A stretch of DNA of 64,000 nt, taken from assembly GCA_910584575.1 (NCBI GenBank), contig CAJUBG010000005.1:25230-89229 (forward strand). The letters are read 5' to 3'. Made by a program: the position numbers and the translations under genes. This document shows, one piece after another, positions 9,151 to 17,386 of this stretch (positions within the stretch are counted from its first letter, which is position 1; every line of letters begins with the position of its first letter). The stretch is from an uncultured Dorea sp. (GTDB lineage: Bacteria; Bacillota; Clostridia; Lachnospirales; Lachnospiraceae). The notes under the pieces are model-generated. The model saw nothing but the letters and a program-made list of their open reading frames with translations. It did not search any database and was not told the origin of the DNA.

Positions 9151-10647
9151 ATGGAATATATTATTGTACAGGCAGGCGGAAAAGGGACACGCCTTGGATA
9201 TTTAACAAAGAATAAGCCTAAAGCGTTGGTTCCGGTTCATAATCTTCCTATGCTTTTTCATTTGTTTCGCAGATACCCTAAGAAAAAGTTTGTGATCATT
9301 GCAGATTACCACAGGGAGGCGCTGCGGGAATATTTATCTTGTTTTGCAGAGGTAAAATACCAGGTGGTGGAAGCCGAAGGTACAGGCACATGCTCCGGCA
9401 TCAGGCGGGCATTGGAGTTAATTCCTTCAGGAGAGGCTTTTATGCTTATCTGGTCGGATTTGATTCTGCCGGAGGGATTAGAGCTGCCGGATATGGAAGG
9501 GACGTCTGCAAAGGATTATATCGGAATCGCAGGAACATTTCCCTGCCGTTGGAGTTATAGGGACAGGCAGTTTGTGGAAGAACCTTCTGTGGAAAACGGG
9601 GTGGCAGGTTTCTTTTTATTTCGCGGCAAAGAGAGGTTGTCTAAGCTCCCGGACAGCGGAGAATTGGTGCGCTGGCTTAAGGAGCAGAAGATGGAATTTC
9701 TGGAATTAAATCTTGGAGGCGCCAAGGAGTTCGGACTGTTAGAAGAATACAAAAAACTGGAACAGGAGAAATGCCGTCCCTTTAATCAGATTACGGTGGA
9801 AGGCCAGGTTTTAACCAAAAAGGCAGTAGATTCTCAGGGAGAAAAACTGGCTGTGAGGGAATGTGCCTGGTACGAAAAGGCGAAGGAACGCAATAATGAG
9901 ATATTACCGCAAATCTATTCAACGTCGCCCTTAAGGATGGAATATATCAAAGGGAAAAATATCTATGAGTACCAGTTATCGCATATGGAAAAGAAGCAAA
10001 TATTGCAGGAATTAATCAGCGCGCTTAAAAGGCTGCACCTGACCGATTCTGTTGCGGCGGATTCCTTCAGCATGAAGGAAGCTTTTTACCGTAAGACCAT
10101 GAAGCGTCTGGATAAGATTAGGGATTTGGTACCTTTTGCCCGAAATGCGGTGATTCGGGTCAATGGGAAGGAGTGCAGAAATGTATTTTTTCATAAAAGG
10201 GAATTAGAGCAGAAGCTTGAAAAGCTCACTTGTGAGAGGTTCTGGTTTATTCACGGCGACTGTACGTTCTCAAACTTGATGCTTCGGGAGGACGGTACGC
10301 CGGTTTTGATTGATCCGAGAGGGTATTTTGGGTTTACTGAGCTTTATGGAGATATCCGTTATGACTGGGCAAAGCTCTACTATTCCATTGTAGGGAACTA
10401 TGACCGTTTTAATCTTAAGGATTTTCGGCTGGAGATTGGAGAAAACGGGGTTTCACTTAAGGTTGCGTCCAATCACTGGGAGGATATGGAGGAAGAATTT
10501 TTCCGTCTGACAGGGGCAGACCCATGGGAAATTCGATTGCTGCATGGGGTGATCTGGCTCTCACTGACCACATATGCATGGCAGGATTATGATTCCATAT
10601 GCGGGGCATTTTACAATGGATTATATTATCTGGAGGATGTGTTATGA
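9151..10647 (+). CDS. Nucleotidyltransferase-kinase fusion (LicC-LicA-like)
   Basis: Two-domain enzyme of 498 residues. Residues 1-205 are a sugar- or alcohol-phosphate nucleotidyltransferase with the motif AGGKGTRLGYLTKNKPKALV. Residues about 255-480 are a choline kinase/aminoglycoside phosphotransferase-type kinase with the Brenner motif HGDCTFSNLM (His368, Asp370) and the metal-binding IDPRG. Such an arrangement could phosphorylate an alcohol or sugar and then activate it as an NDP derivative, as in LicC-LicA phosphocholine synthesis. No licD transferase is visible here, so the substrate may differ. It overlaps the following SIS gene by four bases (ATGA). Domain calls are strong; the substrate is unknown. 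Confidence 0.8.
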   Translation: MEYIIVQAGGKGTRLGYLTKNKPKALVPVHNLPMLFHLFRRYPKKKFVIIADYHREALREYLSCFAEVKYQVVEAEGTGTCSGIRRALELIPSGEAFMLIWSDLILPEGLELPDMEGTSAKDYIGIAGTFPCRWSYRDRQFVEEPSVENGVAGFFLFRGKERLSKLPDSGELVRWLKEQKMEFLELNLGGAKEFGLLEEYKKLEQEKCRPFNQITVEGQVLTKKAVDSQGEKLAVRECAWYEKAKERNNEILPQIYSTSPLRMEYIKGKNIYEYQLSHMEKKQILQELISALKRLHLTDSVAADSFSMKEAFYRKTMKRLDKIRDLVPFARNAVIRVNGKECRNVFFHKRELEQKLEKLTCERFWFIHGDCTFSNLMLREDGTPVLIDPRGYFGFTELYGDIRYDWAKLYYSIVGNYDRFNLKDFRLEIGENGVSLKVASNHWEDMEEEFFRLTGADPWEIRLLHGVIWLSLTTYAWQDYDSICGAFYNGLYYLEDVL

Positions 10648-11228
10648 TTACATATTTTGAAAAACAGTTGGCAGAATTAGACGAATCCCTCCATTCCCTG
10701 GATTCAGGGGCTTTTGTCAGAATGGTGAAGACAGCCGTGGATACATTGAAGGCAGGGCATAAGATTGTGGTATCCGGTCTTGGAAAGAATGTCCCAATCT
10801 GTGAGAAATTCGTAGGCTCTATGGTTTCGATGGGGTTAGATGCAAGTTTTCTTCATACGAATTCCGCGGTCCATGGAGATATGGGGCTGGTACGCGACGG
10901 GGATTTGGTGATAATCCTTACGAAAAGCGGAGAGACTACGGAGTCCGTTTATCTGGCGAGGCTTTTGAAGAAGCGGAGCATAACGATGTGGCTTCTGACT
11001 TTTGAACAGGAAAGCACGCTGACAAGAGAGATACCCAATCGGATTGTCCTGAGACTGAATCACGAGGGAGATTTGTGGAATATTATGCCAAATAATTCGA
11101 CTACGATGAATTTGATTGTATTACAGGGGCTTGCAATGATGATTGCAAAAGAACTGAAGATTGATATCAGGCAGTTTAAACGGAATCACCCAGGCGGCCA
11201 TATAGGAGAAATGCTGGAAAATGTTTAA
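10644..11228 (+). CDS. SIS-domain sugar-phosphate isomerase (KdsD/KpsF-like)
   Basis: Cytoplasmic SIS-domain protein of 194 residues resembling the isomerase domain of arabinose-5-phosphate isomerase (KdsD, KpsF, GutQ), which interconverts ribulose 5-phosphate and arabinose 5-phosphate. Visible motifs are VVSGLGKN, SAVHGDMGLV, TKSGETTES and the C-terminal NHPGGHIGEML. The CBS pair found in full-length KdsD is absent. The start at 10644 has GGAGG 7 bases upstream and overlaps the previous stop as ATGA, so translation is coupled. Together with the epimerase at 18606 and the polyol genes at 23263-25026 it suggests pentose-phosphate chemistry. The exact substrate is inference. Confidence 0.8.
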   Translation: MITYFEKQLAELDESLHSLDSGAFVRMVKTAVDTLKAGHKIVVSGLGKNVPICEKFVGSMVSMGLDASFLHTNSAVHGDMGLVRDGDLVIILTKSGETTESVYLARLLKKRSITMWLLTFEQESTLTREIPNRIVLRLNHEGDLWNIMPNNSTTMNLIVLQGLAMMIAKELKIDIRQFKRNHPGGHIGEMLENV

Positions 11229-11688
11229 AGAAACCTTGTGCATCTTACACGGAGCTTTTCAATGGGAAATTTTAAAGCTAAGGCTTGGAATCAATCACAG
11301 GAAAGTGGTTGTTATTCTGGTAAATGATAATAAAAGGCTGGATTATTATGCCATGGTTCATATAGGGGACTATATGCGCAGAAAATACGCAAAGAAAGCG
11401 GTGGTTTTACTTGATGACAAGAAGACATTTAAGATGGCGGGAAGTGTGAATAAAATACCGAACGTGAAAATATACCGCTATCCGAAAAAAAGTATTGAGC
11501 TATTGTATGGTTACTATTCTTTCTATAAGTTTTCGGATGAGATTGTGTTTACATATACGGATACTCCCAGAGACAATCGCTTAGGAAAAGTGCTTGAGGA
11601 AACCGGAATTAATGAAGAAGATGCCATATGTCTGGGCTTGTATCATTTACGGAGGGTTCCGTGTACAGAAGGGAGAATAAATGTTTGA
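11221..11688 (+). CDS. Hypothetical glycan-cluster protein, paralogue of the 16989 gene
   Basis: No named family is recognised. The 155-residue soluble protein has alternating strands and helices (VVVILVND, KAVVLLDD, EIVFTYTD), suggesting a compact alpha/beta fold. Its C-terminal part, with SFYKFSDEI followed by a Leu-Gly-rich helix, resembles FLYEFSDRF in the protein at 16989, and in both cases the next gene encodes a Rossmann+GT9-like protein. It overlaps the SIS gene by 8 bases at its start and the next gene by 8 bases at its end. The repeated pairing suggests that it works with the GT9-like partner, perhaps as a subunit. That is inference. Confidence 0.55.
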   Translation: MFKETLCILHGAFQWEILKLRLGINHRKVVVILVNDNKRLDYYAMVHIGDYMRRKYAKKAVVLLDDKKTFKMAGSVNKIPNVKIYRYPKKSIELLYGYYSFYKFSDEIVFTYTDTPRDNRLGKVLEETGINEEDAICLGLYHLRRVPCTEGRINV

Positions 11689-12973
11689 TTATCAGTTGGC
11701 CGGGGTTGAGAAAAGGTTGCGGCGATTGTATCAAAGGGGAGTTCTTTATAATAAAAAAATATATATTTTCGGCGTCAGTGAGAATACCAGGCAGATCATA
11801 CAGATTTTGCGCTCTTACCGTTTAGAGCCGATAAATGTGATTGATAATGATAAGAAGAAGCAGGATAGCTATTGTAGTGAAATTCGTGTAATTTCGGCTG
11901 ATAAAGTGGATGAGATTGATAGTGTTAAGAATTTATATATCCTGTATTCCGGATATTGGCGGGAAATGGCGGCGCAGCTTCGGAATCATGGCGTAAAGAA
12001 AGAAAATATTCTGACACTTTATAAAAAGGAGACACTAGGGGAGTGTCTAATACAGGCATACAGAGGGAAACGCATTTATGAAAAACTGATAAACAAGTAT
12101 GGGAATGTGCCTGTTTTTGTGTGCCCATATACAGGAACTGGAGATATCTATCTGATCGGCACGTTTTGGAAACAATATATGGAAAAAGACAAGCTGGAAG
12201 ATTATGTATTTCTGGTTTTGAGCAAGGCGTGTGAAAAAGTGGCAAAGCTGTTTGAAATCAAAAATCTTGAGGTTTTTCAGAGAAAAGCCGAGAGCCAATA
12301 TCTGATTCGTTATTACATGATGTGTCGGGAAAAAGTCAATATAAAGCTGTTGAATGACTCCTGGGCACAGATACATACCAATCCGCTGGAGTGGTTTCGA
12401 GGATATAAGGGTTTGGAATTTACAGAATTATTCCGAAGATTTGTGTTTGAACTTCCAGCGACTGCGAAGCCAGAGCATCCGGTATATCAAGATGCGGGAA
12501 GGGAATTGGAAGCATTGTTTCAGGAGTATGGGCTTAAGGAAGGAAACACGGTGGTGCTTTCGCCCTATTCTAATACCTTGGCAGACTTACCAAAGGAATT
12601 CTGGATTCATCTTGCAAAAGAGCTGAAAGGGAAAGGTTTTCGGGTCTGCACCAACAGCAGCGGCAATTCCGAGCCTGGAATAGCGGGGACGATACCTGTG
12701 TTTTTCCCGTTGAATATTGCGCCCCAATGGATAGAAAGGGCGGGATATTTTGTAGGCGTACGCAGCGGCTTCTGCGACGTGGTCAGTGGGACGAGGGCAA
12801 AGAAGGTTGTTTTATACAGTTCTCAGGACAGATTTTTTAACGGCAGCGCGTTTGAATATTTTAATCTGAAGGATATGGAGTTAAGCGGAGATACGGCGGA
12901 GATTTTATTTGACAGGAATGATTATGACGGACTTACTAAGAAAGTGATGGAAGGTCTGGGTATTATGCCTTAG
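11681..12973 (+). CDS. Rossmann module + GT9-like (heptosyltransferase-fold) protein
   Basis: The 430-residue protein has an N-terminal Rossmann-like module (residues 25-130, KIYIFGVSENTRQIIQIL then NVIDND) and a C-terminal GT-B-type region resembling glycosyltransferase family 9. The latter starts with VFVCPYTGTGDIYLIGTFWK, the equivalent of the GDxxxxxP-type N-terminal loop, and contains VVLSPYSNT and a late YFVGVRSGFCDVVSGT motif where GT9 enzymes bind the nucleotide sugar. It is a paralogue of the gene at 17387. Both follow a member of the same small-protein family. The start overlaps the preceding gene by 8 bases. Transferase function is a family-level inference and the donor is unknown. 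Confidence 0.7.
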   Translation: MFDYQLAGVEKRLRRLYQRGVLYNKKIYIFGVSENTRQIIQILRSYRLEPINVIDNDKKKQDSYCSEIRVISADKVDEIDSVKNLYILYSGYWREMAAQLRNHGVKKENILTLYKKETLGECLIQAYRGKRIYEKLINKYGNVPVFVCPYTGTGDIYLIGTFWKQYMEKDKLEDYVFLVLSKACEKVAKLFEIKNLEVFQRKAESQYLIRYYMMCREKVNIKLLNDSWAQIHTNPLEWFRGYKGLEFTELFRRFVFELPATAKPEHPVYQDAGRELEALFQEYGLKEGNTVVLSPYSNTLADLPKEFWIHLAKELKGKGFRVCTNSSGNSEPGIAGTIPVFFPLNIAPQWIERAGYFVGVRSGFCDVVSGTRAKKVVLYSSQDRFFNGSAFEYFNLKDMELSGDTAEILFDRNDYDGLTKKVMEGLGIMP

Positions 12974-12990
12974 AAAAGGAGAGGGTTATT

Positions 12991-14190
12991 GTGAAAAAAC
13001 AGATACATTTGATTAATGAGCTGCCCCATATCTATGAATTAGAGGATATGATTGGATTTTGCAGGCAATATGAGCACATCTATATCTATGGAAGGGGAGA
13101 GAATCAGGAATATCTTTTGAAATATTTTGATATGTGCGGGGTGAAAATAGAGGGGTATGTGGTATCCTTTCTTCGTGATGAAGAACCGCCCTTTTTATAC
13201 CGCGAATTGCCGGTCTGTCTGGCAAAAGACATTCTGGAGATGGAGGGCGTTGGAATTATCCTTGCATTGTCGGACCGTTATTTTGGAAAGATTATCCCTA
13301 TGTTCAGGGAAGCCGGATTTGAAGATTATTTTCTGATGTCAGAGTTTAATAAAAGGGCGATTGCCAATCAGATGAAGCCCAGGGCAAAAGAGGACATGAC
13401 CTTTGAAATTAACCTGGCGAATCATTGTAATCTGTCCTGCCAGATGTGCGACCATTATTCACAGCTTTCAGAAAAATGGTTTGTGGATATGGATAGATTT
13501 GAACAGGACATGGTGTGTATGGGAAAACTTTTTGACCATGAAATCGGCGCTATTACCCTGTTGGGAGGGGAACCCACATTACACGAAGATTTGATAAAAT
13601 GCATAGAGATTACCAGGAGAGAGTTCCCGAAAGGGGAATTGATTATATTGACAAATGGGCTGTTGCTGCTGGAATTGGAACATTCGCCGAAAGGGAATTT
13701 GTGGGAAGCATGTAAGGAGAATGACGTACAGATCAGCGTGACCGTCTATCCGATTCGGATGGATTATGCCGCAATCGAAGAAAAAGGAAAAGAGTATGGA
13801 GTGCCGGTTTTTATGTCGTCTAATATCCATGCAGGTTGTTCTACGAAGCTAACCAAGATATCGGACAAACACACAATGGATTTGGAAGGCAGGGTAGATA
13901 AGTTTTACTGTGTAAACTGTCTGTACTTTAATAAATTTAATGTGCTGAAAGACGGCCGATTATATATGTGTCCTGTGGCGGCTCATAGTGATATCTTTAA
14001 CCGTGCATTTGACCAGAAGCTAAAGCTCCGGGAAAAAGATTATCTGGATATTTATCGAATTGAGAGTTGGAAGGAAATAGCGAAATTCGCGTGCAGTTAT
14101 GTGCCGTTCTGCAGTTATTGCGACCTGAAGCATTGGGGGCGTCATTCCCAGTGGAAAGCGAGCAATAAGAATATAGATGAATATGTATAG
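12991..14190 (+). CDS. Radical SAM protein with N-terminal Rossmann module
   Basis: A 399-residue protein. Residues about 28-125 form the cluster's Rossmann-like module (HIYIYGRGENQEYLLKYF). A radical SAM domain follows with Cys146, Cys150 and Cys153 in HCNLSCQMC, which should bind the 4Fe-4S cluster that cleaves SAM. GGEP at residue 192 fits the SAM-binding loop. C-terminal cysteines in FYCVNCLYF, MCPVAA and PFCSYCDLKHW look like a SPASM/twitch-type auxiliary cluster region. The start is GTG with AAAAGGAGAGGG upstream. The next gene is a ferredoxin-containing reductase, a possible partner. Radical epimerisation or dehydrogenation of a sugar is plausible, but no substrate can be read. Confidence 0.82.
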   Translation: MKKQIHLINELPHIYELEDMIGFCRQYEHIYIYGRGENQEYLLKYFDMCGVKIEGYVVSFLRDEEPPFLYRELPVCLAKDILEMEGVGIILALSDRYFGKIIPMFREAGFEDYFLMSEFNKRAIANQMKPRAKEDMTFEINLANHCNLSCQMCDHYSQLSEKWFVDMDRFEQDMVCMGKLFDHEIGAITLLGGEPTLHEDLIKCIEITRREFPKGELIILTNGLLLLELEHSPKGNLWEACKENDVQISVTVYPIRMDYAAIEEKGKEYGVPVFMSSNIHAGCSTKLTKISDKHTMDLEGRVDKFYCVNCLYFNKFNVLKDGRLYMCPVAAHSDIFNRAFDQKLKLREKDYLDIYRIESWKEIAKFACSYVPFCSYCDLKHWGRHSQWKASNKNIDEYV

Positions 14191-14199
14191 GAGATGGCT

Positions 14200-15336
14200 A
14201 TGAAGAAGAAATATATCGAAAAGCTAGGGATGGAATTGTCACCATTAGGCTTCGGGGTTATGCGCCTACCCATGGAAGGAAATGGCTTTCCAAAACAAGT
14301 TTTTGACTTGCTTGACAAAGCCATGGATATGGGACTCAACTATTATGACACGGCATATCCTTATCAGCAGGGAAGGTCAGAGAGATTAGTCTGTGACGCG
14401 CTGGTGAAACGATATGACCGCGACAGCTTCTATATTGCGGATAAACTTCCTCTCTGGGAATGTAAGAGCCAGGAGGATATGGAACGAATTTTTCAGATTC
14501 AGTTAGAACGGCTATGCGTAGAGTGGATTGATTTTTATCTTTTACACGGTTTACATAAAAGCAGGTGGGAAACTGCTTATGAGAACGGGGTATTGGATTT
14601 TCTGGAGAAGAAGAAAAGGGAAGGAAGGATTCATAAAATTGGATTTTCCTTTCATGATACGGTTGAGGTATTGTCGCAGATTGAAAAGAAATACCCGTGG
14701 GATTTTATTCAGCTTCAGATTAACTATTATGACTGGGAAATAATGGGGGCAAAAGAACAGTATGAATATGTGGCAGATAAGGGTATCCCCTGTATGGTGA
14801 TGGAACCGGTAGGAGGCGGCCGTTTAAGCCGGCTTCCGAAGAAAGCAGAAGATGTATTCAAAAAGGTCTGTCCTGATGAATCAATCCCATCGTGGGCTAT
14901 GAAGTATGTGGCATCTTTAGATAATGTCGTGGTTACGTTGTCAGGGATGAACAGTGAGGAGCAGTTAAAGGATAATGCTGCACAATTCAATGAGAGAAAG
15001 CCATTGACGGAAACAGAAAAACAGGCCATTGGACAAGTTGTTGAGATTATGCGCTCTTATCATACAGTCTCCTGCAGTGGCTGCCGTTATTGTGTGGATG
15101 TATGTCCGAAAGGAATTGATATTCCTCAGATATTCAAGCGTTATAACGATTTTAGTATGTTTGAGAATATGGCAAGATTTGACATTGATTATTATGCGTT
15201 TATACCGGAAGGGAAAAGAGGAGATTCCTGTATCAAATGTCAGCAGTGCAGCAGGATGTGCCCGCAGAAAATAGATATTCCAAAGGAGATTGAAAAGATA
15301 CACAGGGAGGCTGTCAGGCTCAATGGAGGAAACTAA
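14200..15336 (+). CDS. Aldo/keto reductase with C-terminal 2x[4Fe-4S] ferredoxin domain
   Basis: Residues 1-280 form an aldo/keto reductase TIM barrel, with YYDTAYPYQQGRSE carrying the catalytic Asp and Tyr, Lys in IADKLPLW and His in YLLHGL. The last 90 residues carry two 4Fe-4S motifs, CSGCRYCVDVCPKGID and CIKCQQCSRMCPQKID. The architecture is common in anaerobes. The ATG at 14200 is preferred because AGGAG ends right before the alternative ATG at 14194, leaving no spacing for it. It follows the radical SAM gene by 9 bases, so it may reduce a carbonyl intermediate of the same pathway or supply electrons. General metabolic duty is the alternative. Confidence 0.85.
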   Translation: MKKKYIEKLGMELSPLGFGVMRLPMEGNGFPKQVFDLLDKAMDMGLNYYDTAYPYQQGRSERLVCDALVKRYDRDSFYIADKLPLWECKSQEDMERIFQIQLERLCVEWIDFYLLHGLHKSRWETAYENGVLDFLEKKKREGRIHKIGFSFHDTVEVLSQIEKKYPWDFIQLQINYYDWEIMGAKEQYEYVADKGIPCMVMEPVGGGRLSRLPKKAEDVFKKVCPDESIPSWAMKYVASLDNVVVTLSGMNSEEQLKDNAAQFNERKPLTETEKQAIGQVVEIMRSYHTVSCSGCRYCVDVCPKGIDIPQIFKRYNDFSMFENMARFDIDYYAFIPEGKRGDSCIKCQQCSRMCPQKIDIPKEIEKIHREAVRLNGGN

Positions 15337-15346
15337 GGAGGATATT

Positions 15347-16999
15347 ATGGTATCTGTAATCATTCCTGTGTATAATACGGAAGCCTATCTTGAAGAATGT
15401 ATCATATCGGTGGTTGGACAGACTTATCAAGAGCTTGAGATTATCCTGATTAATGACGGCTCGACAGACCATTCCGGAAATATCTGCAGAAAATGGGAAT
15501 CCCGTGACCTGAGAATTCGATATGTAGAAAAAATAAATGAAGGGCAGGGGATTACCAGGAATCTGGGGATTGCACTGGCGAGGGGCGAATATCTGCTTTT
15601 TGTAGATTCAGATGATTATCTGGATAGAACTCTGATAGAGAGAGTGCTGAGTTGCATAAAAGAAAATGAGGCGGATATCTGTGTTTTCGCACATTATGGT
15701 ATAAATGATGAGGGGCTTAAGGATGAGTCTCTTTTGCCTTATAAGGTAACCAAAGCAAGCAGCGTGGAGAAAAATCACAACCTGTTGGGATATATGATGC
15801 CGATTTTGTGGGATAAGATGTTTTCCGCCTCTTTGGTTAAATACGCTGAGGTGAAAATGGATAACAGGATATGCGAAGATTTAGTGTTCAATGCGCGATT
15901 ATATGTAAGGGCAGAAAAAATCTGTATGCTGGATGTGCCGCTATATTATTATCGCTATAAGCGGGAGGGAAATCTGTCAACAAGCTATCAGCGATATCTG
16001 GAGGCGGAGGAAAGCATTCATAAGCTAAACTGCATTTTTACGCGGGAGGGAAGATTTGATAAATATTGGATACAGCTATACAGTCTTGAGTTTACCATAT
16101 TCAAAGATATTTTATTCCGGATTCGGAAACGGCCGGATTTGGATGTGCCTGTGGAGATTAGAAATCAATATCCGGACTTTTTGAAGGCTTATACAGATTG
16201 TTTATCAAAGTGGTTTTCTCAATATTTGGATATTGGTTTACAGGAAAGTAATTATGCTTTGATTGGAAGTTATAATCTGCGGGTATTGCTGCACAGATTT
16301 TTGCTGGATGAAGATTTTTTGAGAGAAGATTATGGTTATTGCAGTATCGTCAGCCTGATGTCAGACGCGGCTTTTAAGGACGGAATTCCAGAAGGAATGA
16401 AGTTTGGCAATGTGTACCGGAGAAGGTGTGTGGAGAAGGATTGGAATAAAGAATTTGTGAATTATACCGAATCACAGGAATGGGATTATATTATCATAGA
16501 CTTGTTGGATGAAATATGGAATCTGATTCAAGTACGGGAAGGCTGCTATCTTACAGAATCCTTGTTTTTACAGGAGTCAGGAGTAAAATTAACGGATTAT
16601 GACAGGATTCCTTTGTTGTGCGAGAAAAGAAGGCTGCTGTTCCAAAAGTATGCGGTGTGTTTGGCAGAAAAACTCAGAAGATTAAATATACCGGTTGTCA
16701 TCATTGAGAACTATTTATGTGAAAAGCATGGAATGTATTATGATACATTTACAGAATTTCATCAGATACAGGAAATCAGGGAGATGAATCAGGAATTAAA
16801 ATGGTGTTATCGGTATCTTCGGACACTTTTGCCGGAGGCTTTTGTAACGGAGGCTTCTGAATTTCAAGAGCTGGTGTTTACACATGAGGATTTTCCCTTT
16901 GGATGTGAGCCTTATTATTATAATGAGGGGTATTACCTGAGAATGGCGATACAAATCAACCGGTGTATGTTTGAAAGAAGGGATAAAATTGGAACCTAA
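15347..16999 (+). CDS. GT2 family glycosyltransferase with long C-terminal extension
   Basis: The N-terminal 230 residues are a family 2 glycosyltransferase: MVSVIIPVYNTEAYLEEC, then INDGSTDHSG and the DSDD metal motif in LLFVDSDDYLD. The remaining about 320 residues match no domain I recognise. They are largely helical and acidic and contain EWDYIIIDLLDE and PVVIIENY, resembling the DUF6270-type or SGNH-like accessory regions seen in Firmicute capsule enzymes, though I cannot assign it. The start at 15347 has AAGGAGG 5 bases upstream; upstream in-frame ATGs lie inside the reductase gene. The stop overlaps the start region of the next small gene. Acceptor and donor are unknown. Confidence 0.8.
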   Translation: MVSVIIPVYNTEAYLEECIISVVGQTYQELEIILINDGSTDHSGNICRKWESRDLRIRYVEKINEGQGITRNLGIALARGEYLLFVDSDDYLDRTLIERVLSCIKENEADICVFAHYGINDEGLKDESLLPYKVTKASSVEKNHNLLGYMMPILWDKMFSASLVKYAEVKMDNRICEDLVFNARLYVRAEKICMLDVPLYYYRYKREGNLSTSYQRYLEAEESIHKLNCIFTREGRFDKYWIQLYSLEFTIFKDILFRIRKRPDLDVPVEIRNQYPDFLKAYTDCLSKWFSQYLDIGLQESNYALIGSYNLRVLLHRFLLDEDFLREDYGYCSIVSLMSDAAFKDGIPEGMKFGNVYRRRCVEKDWNKEFVNYTESQEWDYIIIDLLDEIWNLIQVREGCYLTESLFLQESGVKLTDYDRIPLLCEKRRLLFQKYAVCLAEKLRRLNIPVVIIENYLCEKHGMYYDTFTEFHQIQEIREMNQELKWCYRYLRTLLPEAFVTEASEFQELVFTHEDFPFGCEPYYYNEGYYLRMAIQINRCMFERRDKIGT

Positions 17000-17372
17000 G
17001 TATGAGAGAGAATTTCTGGAAGGTATGAGCGCCGATTTGGAAGAATATGATAAGGTTTTTCTTGCTTTGGAAAATGGAAAATTATCAGAAGATCTTACAG
17101 AGATGCTTTTCCATTGGGAAAATTTTGGAGACAAAAGGCAGAAAATATTGCTGTTGTCTTCCCGAAAAAGGGAAACAGAGCCGGCTTTTGGGGTTACATA
17201 CAGGGAGATTCACGAGGATGAGGCTAGGAAACTTCGTAAGCTGTACTTCCTGTATGAATTCTCCGACAGATTTTGTGTGATTTCTGAGGAAAAGACTTTT
17301 GGAGGGATACTCCATCTGGTTGAGGCGGGGCTTCTTAGTATGAAAGAGGTATTGACGGTATTGTTAGGTTAA
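16989..17372 (+). CDS. Small hypothetical protein, paralogue of the 11221 gene
   Basis: Soluble protein of about 127 residues without a named family. Its C-terminal half (KLYFLYEFSDRFCVISEE, then HLVEAGLLSMKEV) resembles the equivalent part of the protein at 11221, and each is followed by a Rossmann+GT9-like gene. The start is uncertain: TTG at 16989 has AAGAAGG 6 bases upstream, while TTG at 16971 is in frame but has no good site. It overlaps the end of the GT2 gene. The conserved pairing indicates an ancestral two-gene duplication and supports this being a real gene despite its length. Confidence 0.55.
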   Translation: MEPKYEREFLEGMSADLEEYDKVFLALENGKLSEDLTEMLFHWENFGDKRQKILLLSSRKRETEPAFGVTYREIHEDEARKLRKLYFLYEFSDRFCVISEEKTFGGILHLVEAGLLSMKEVLTVLLG

Positions 17373-17386
17373 GGGGTTGGTAAGCT

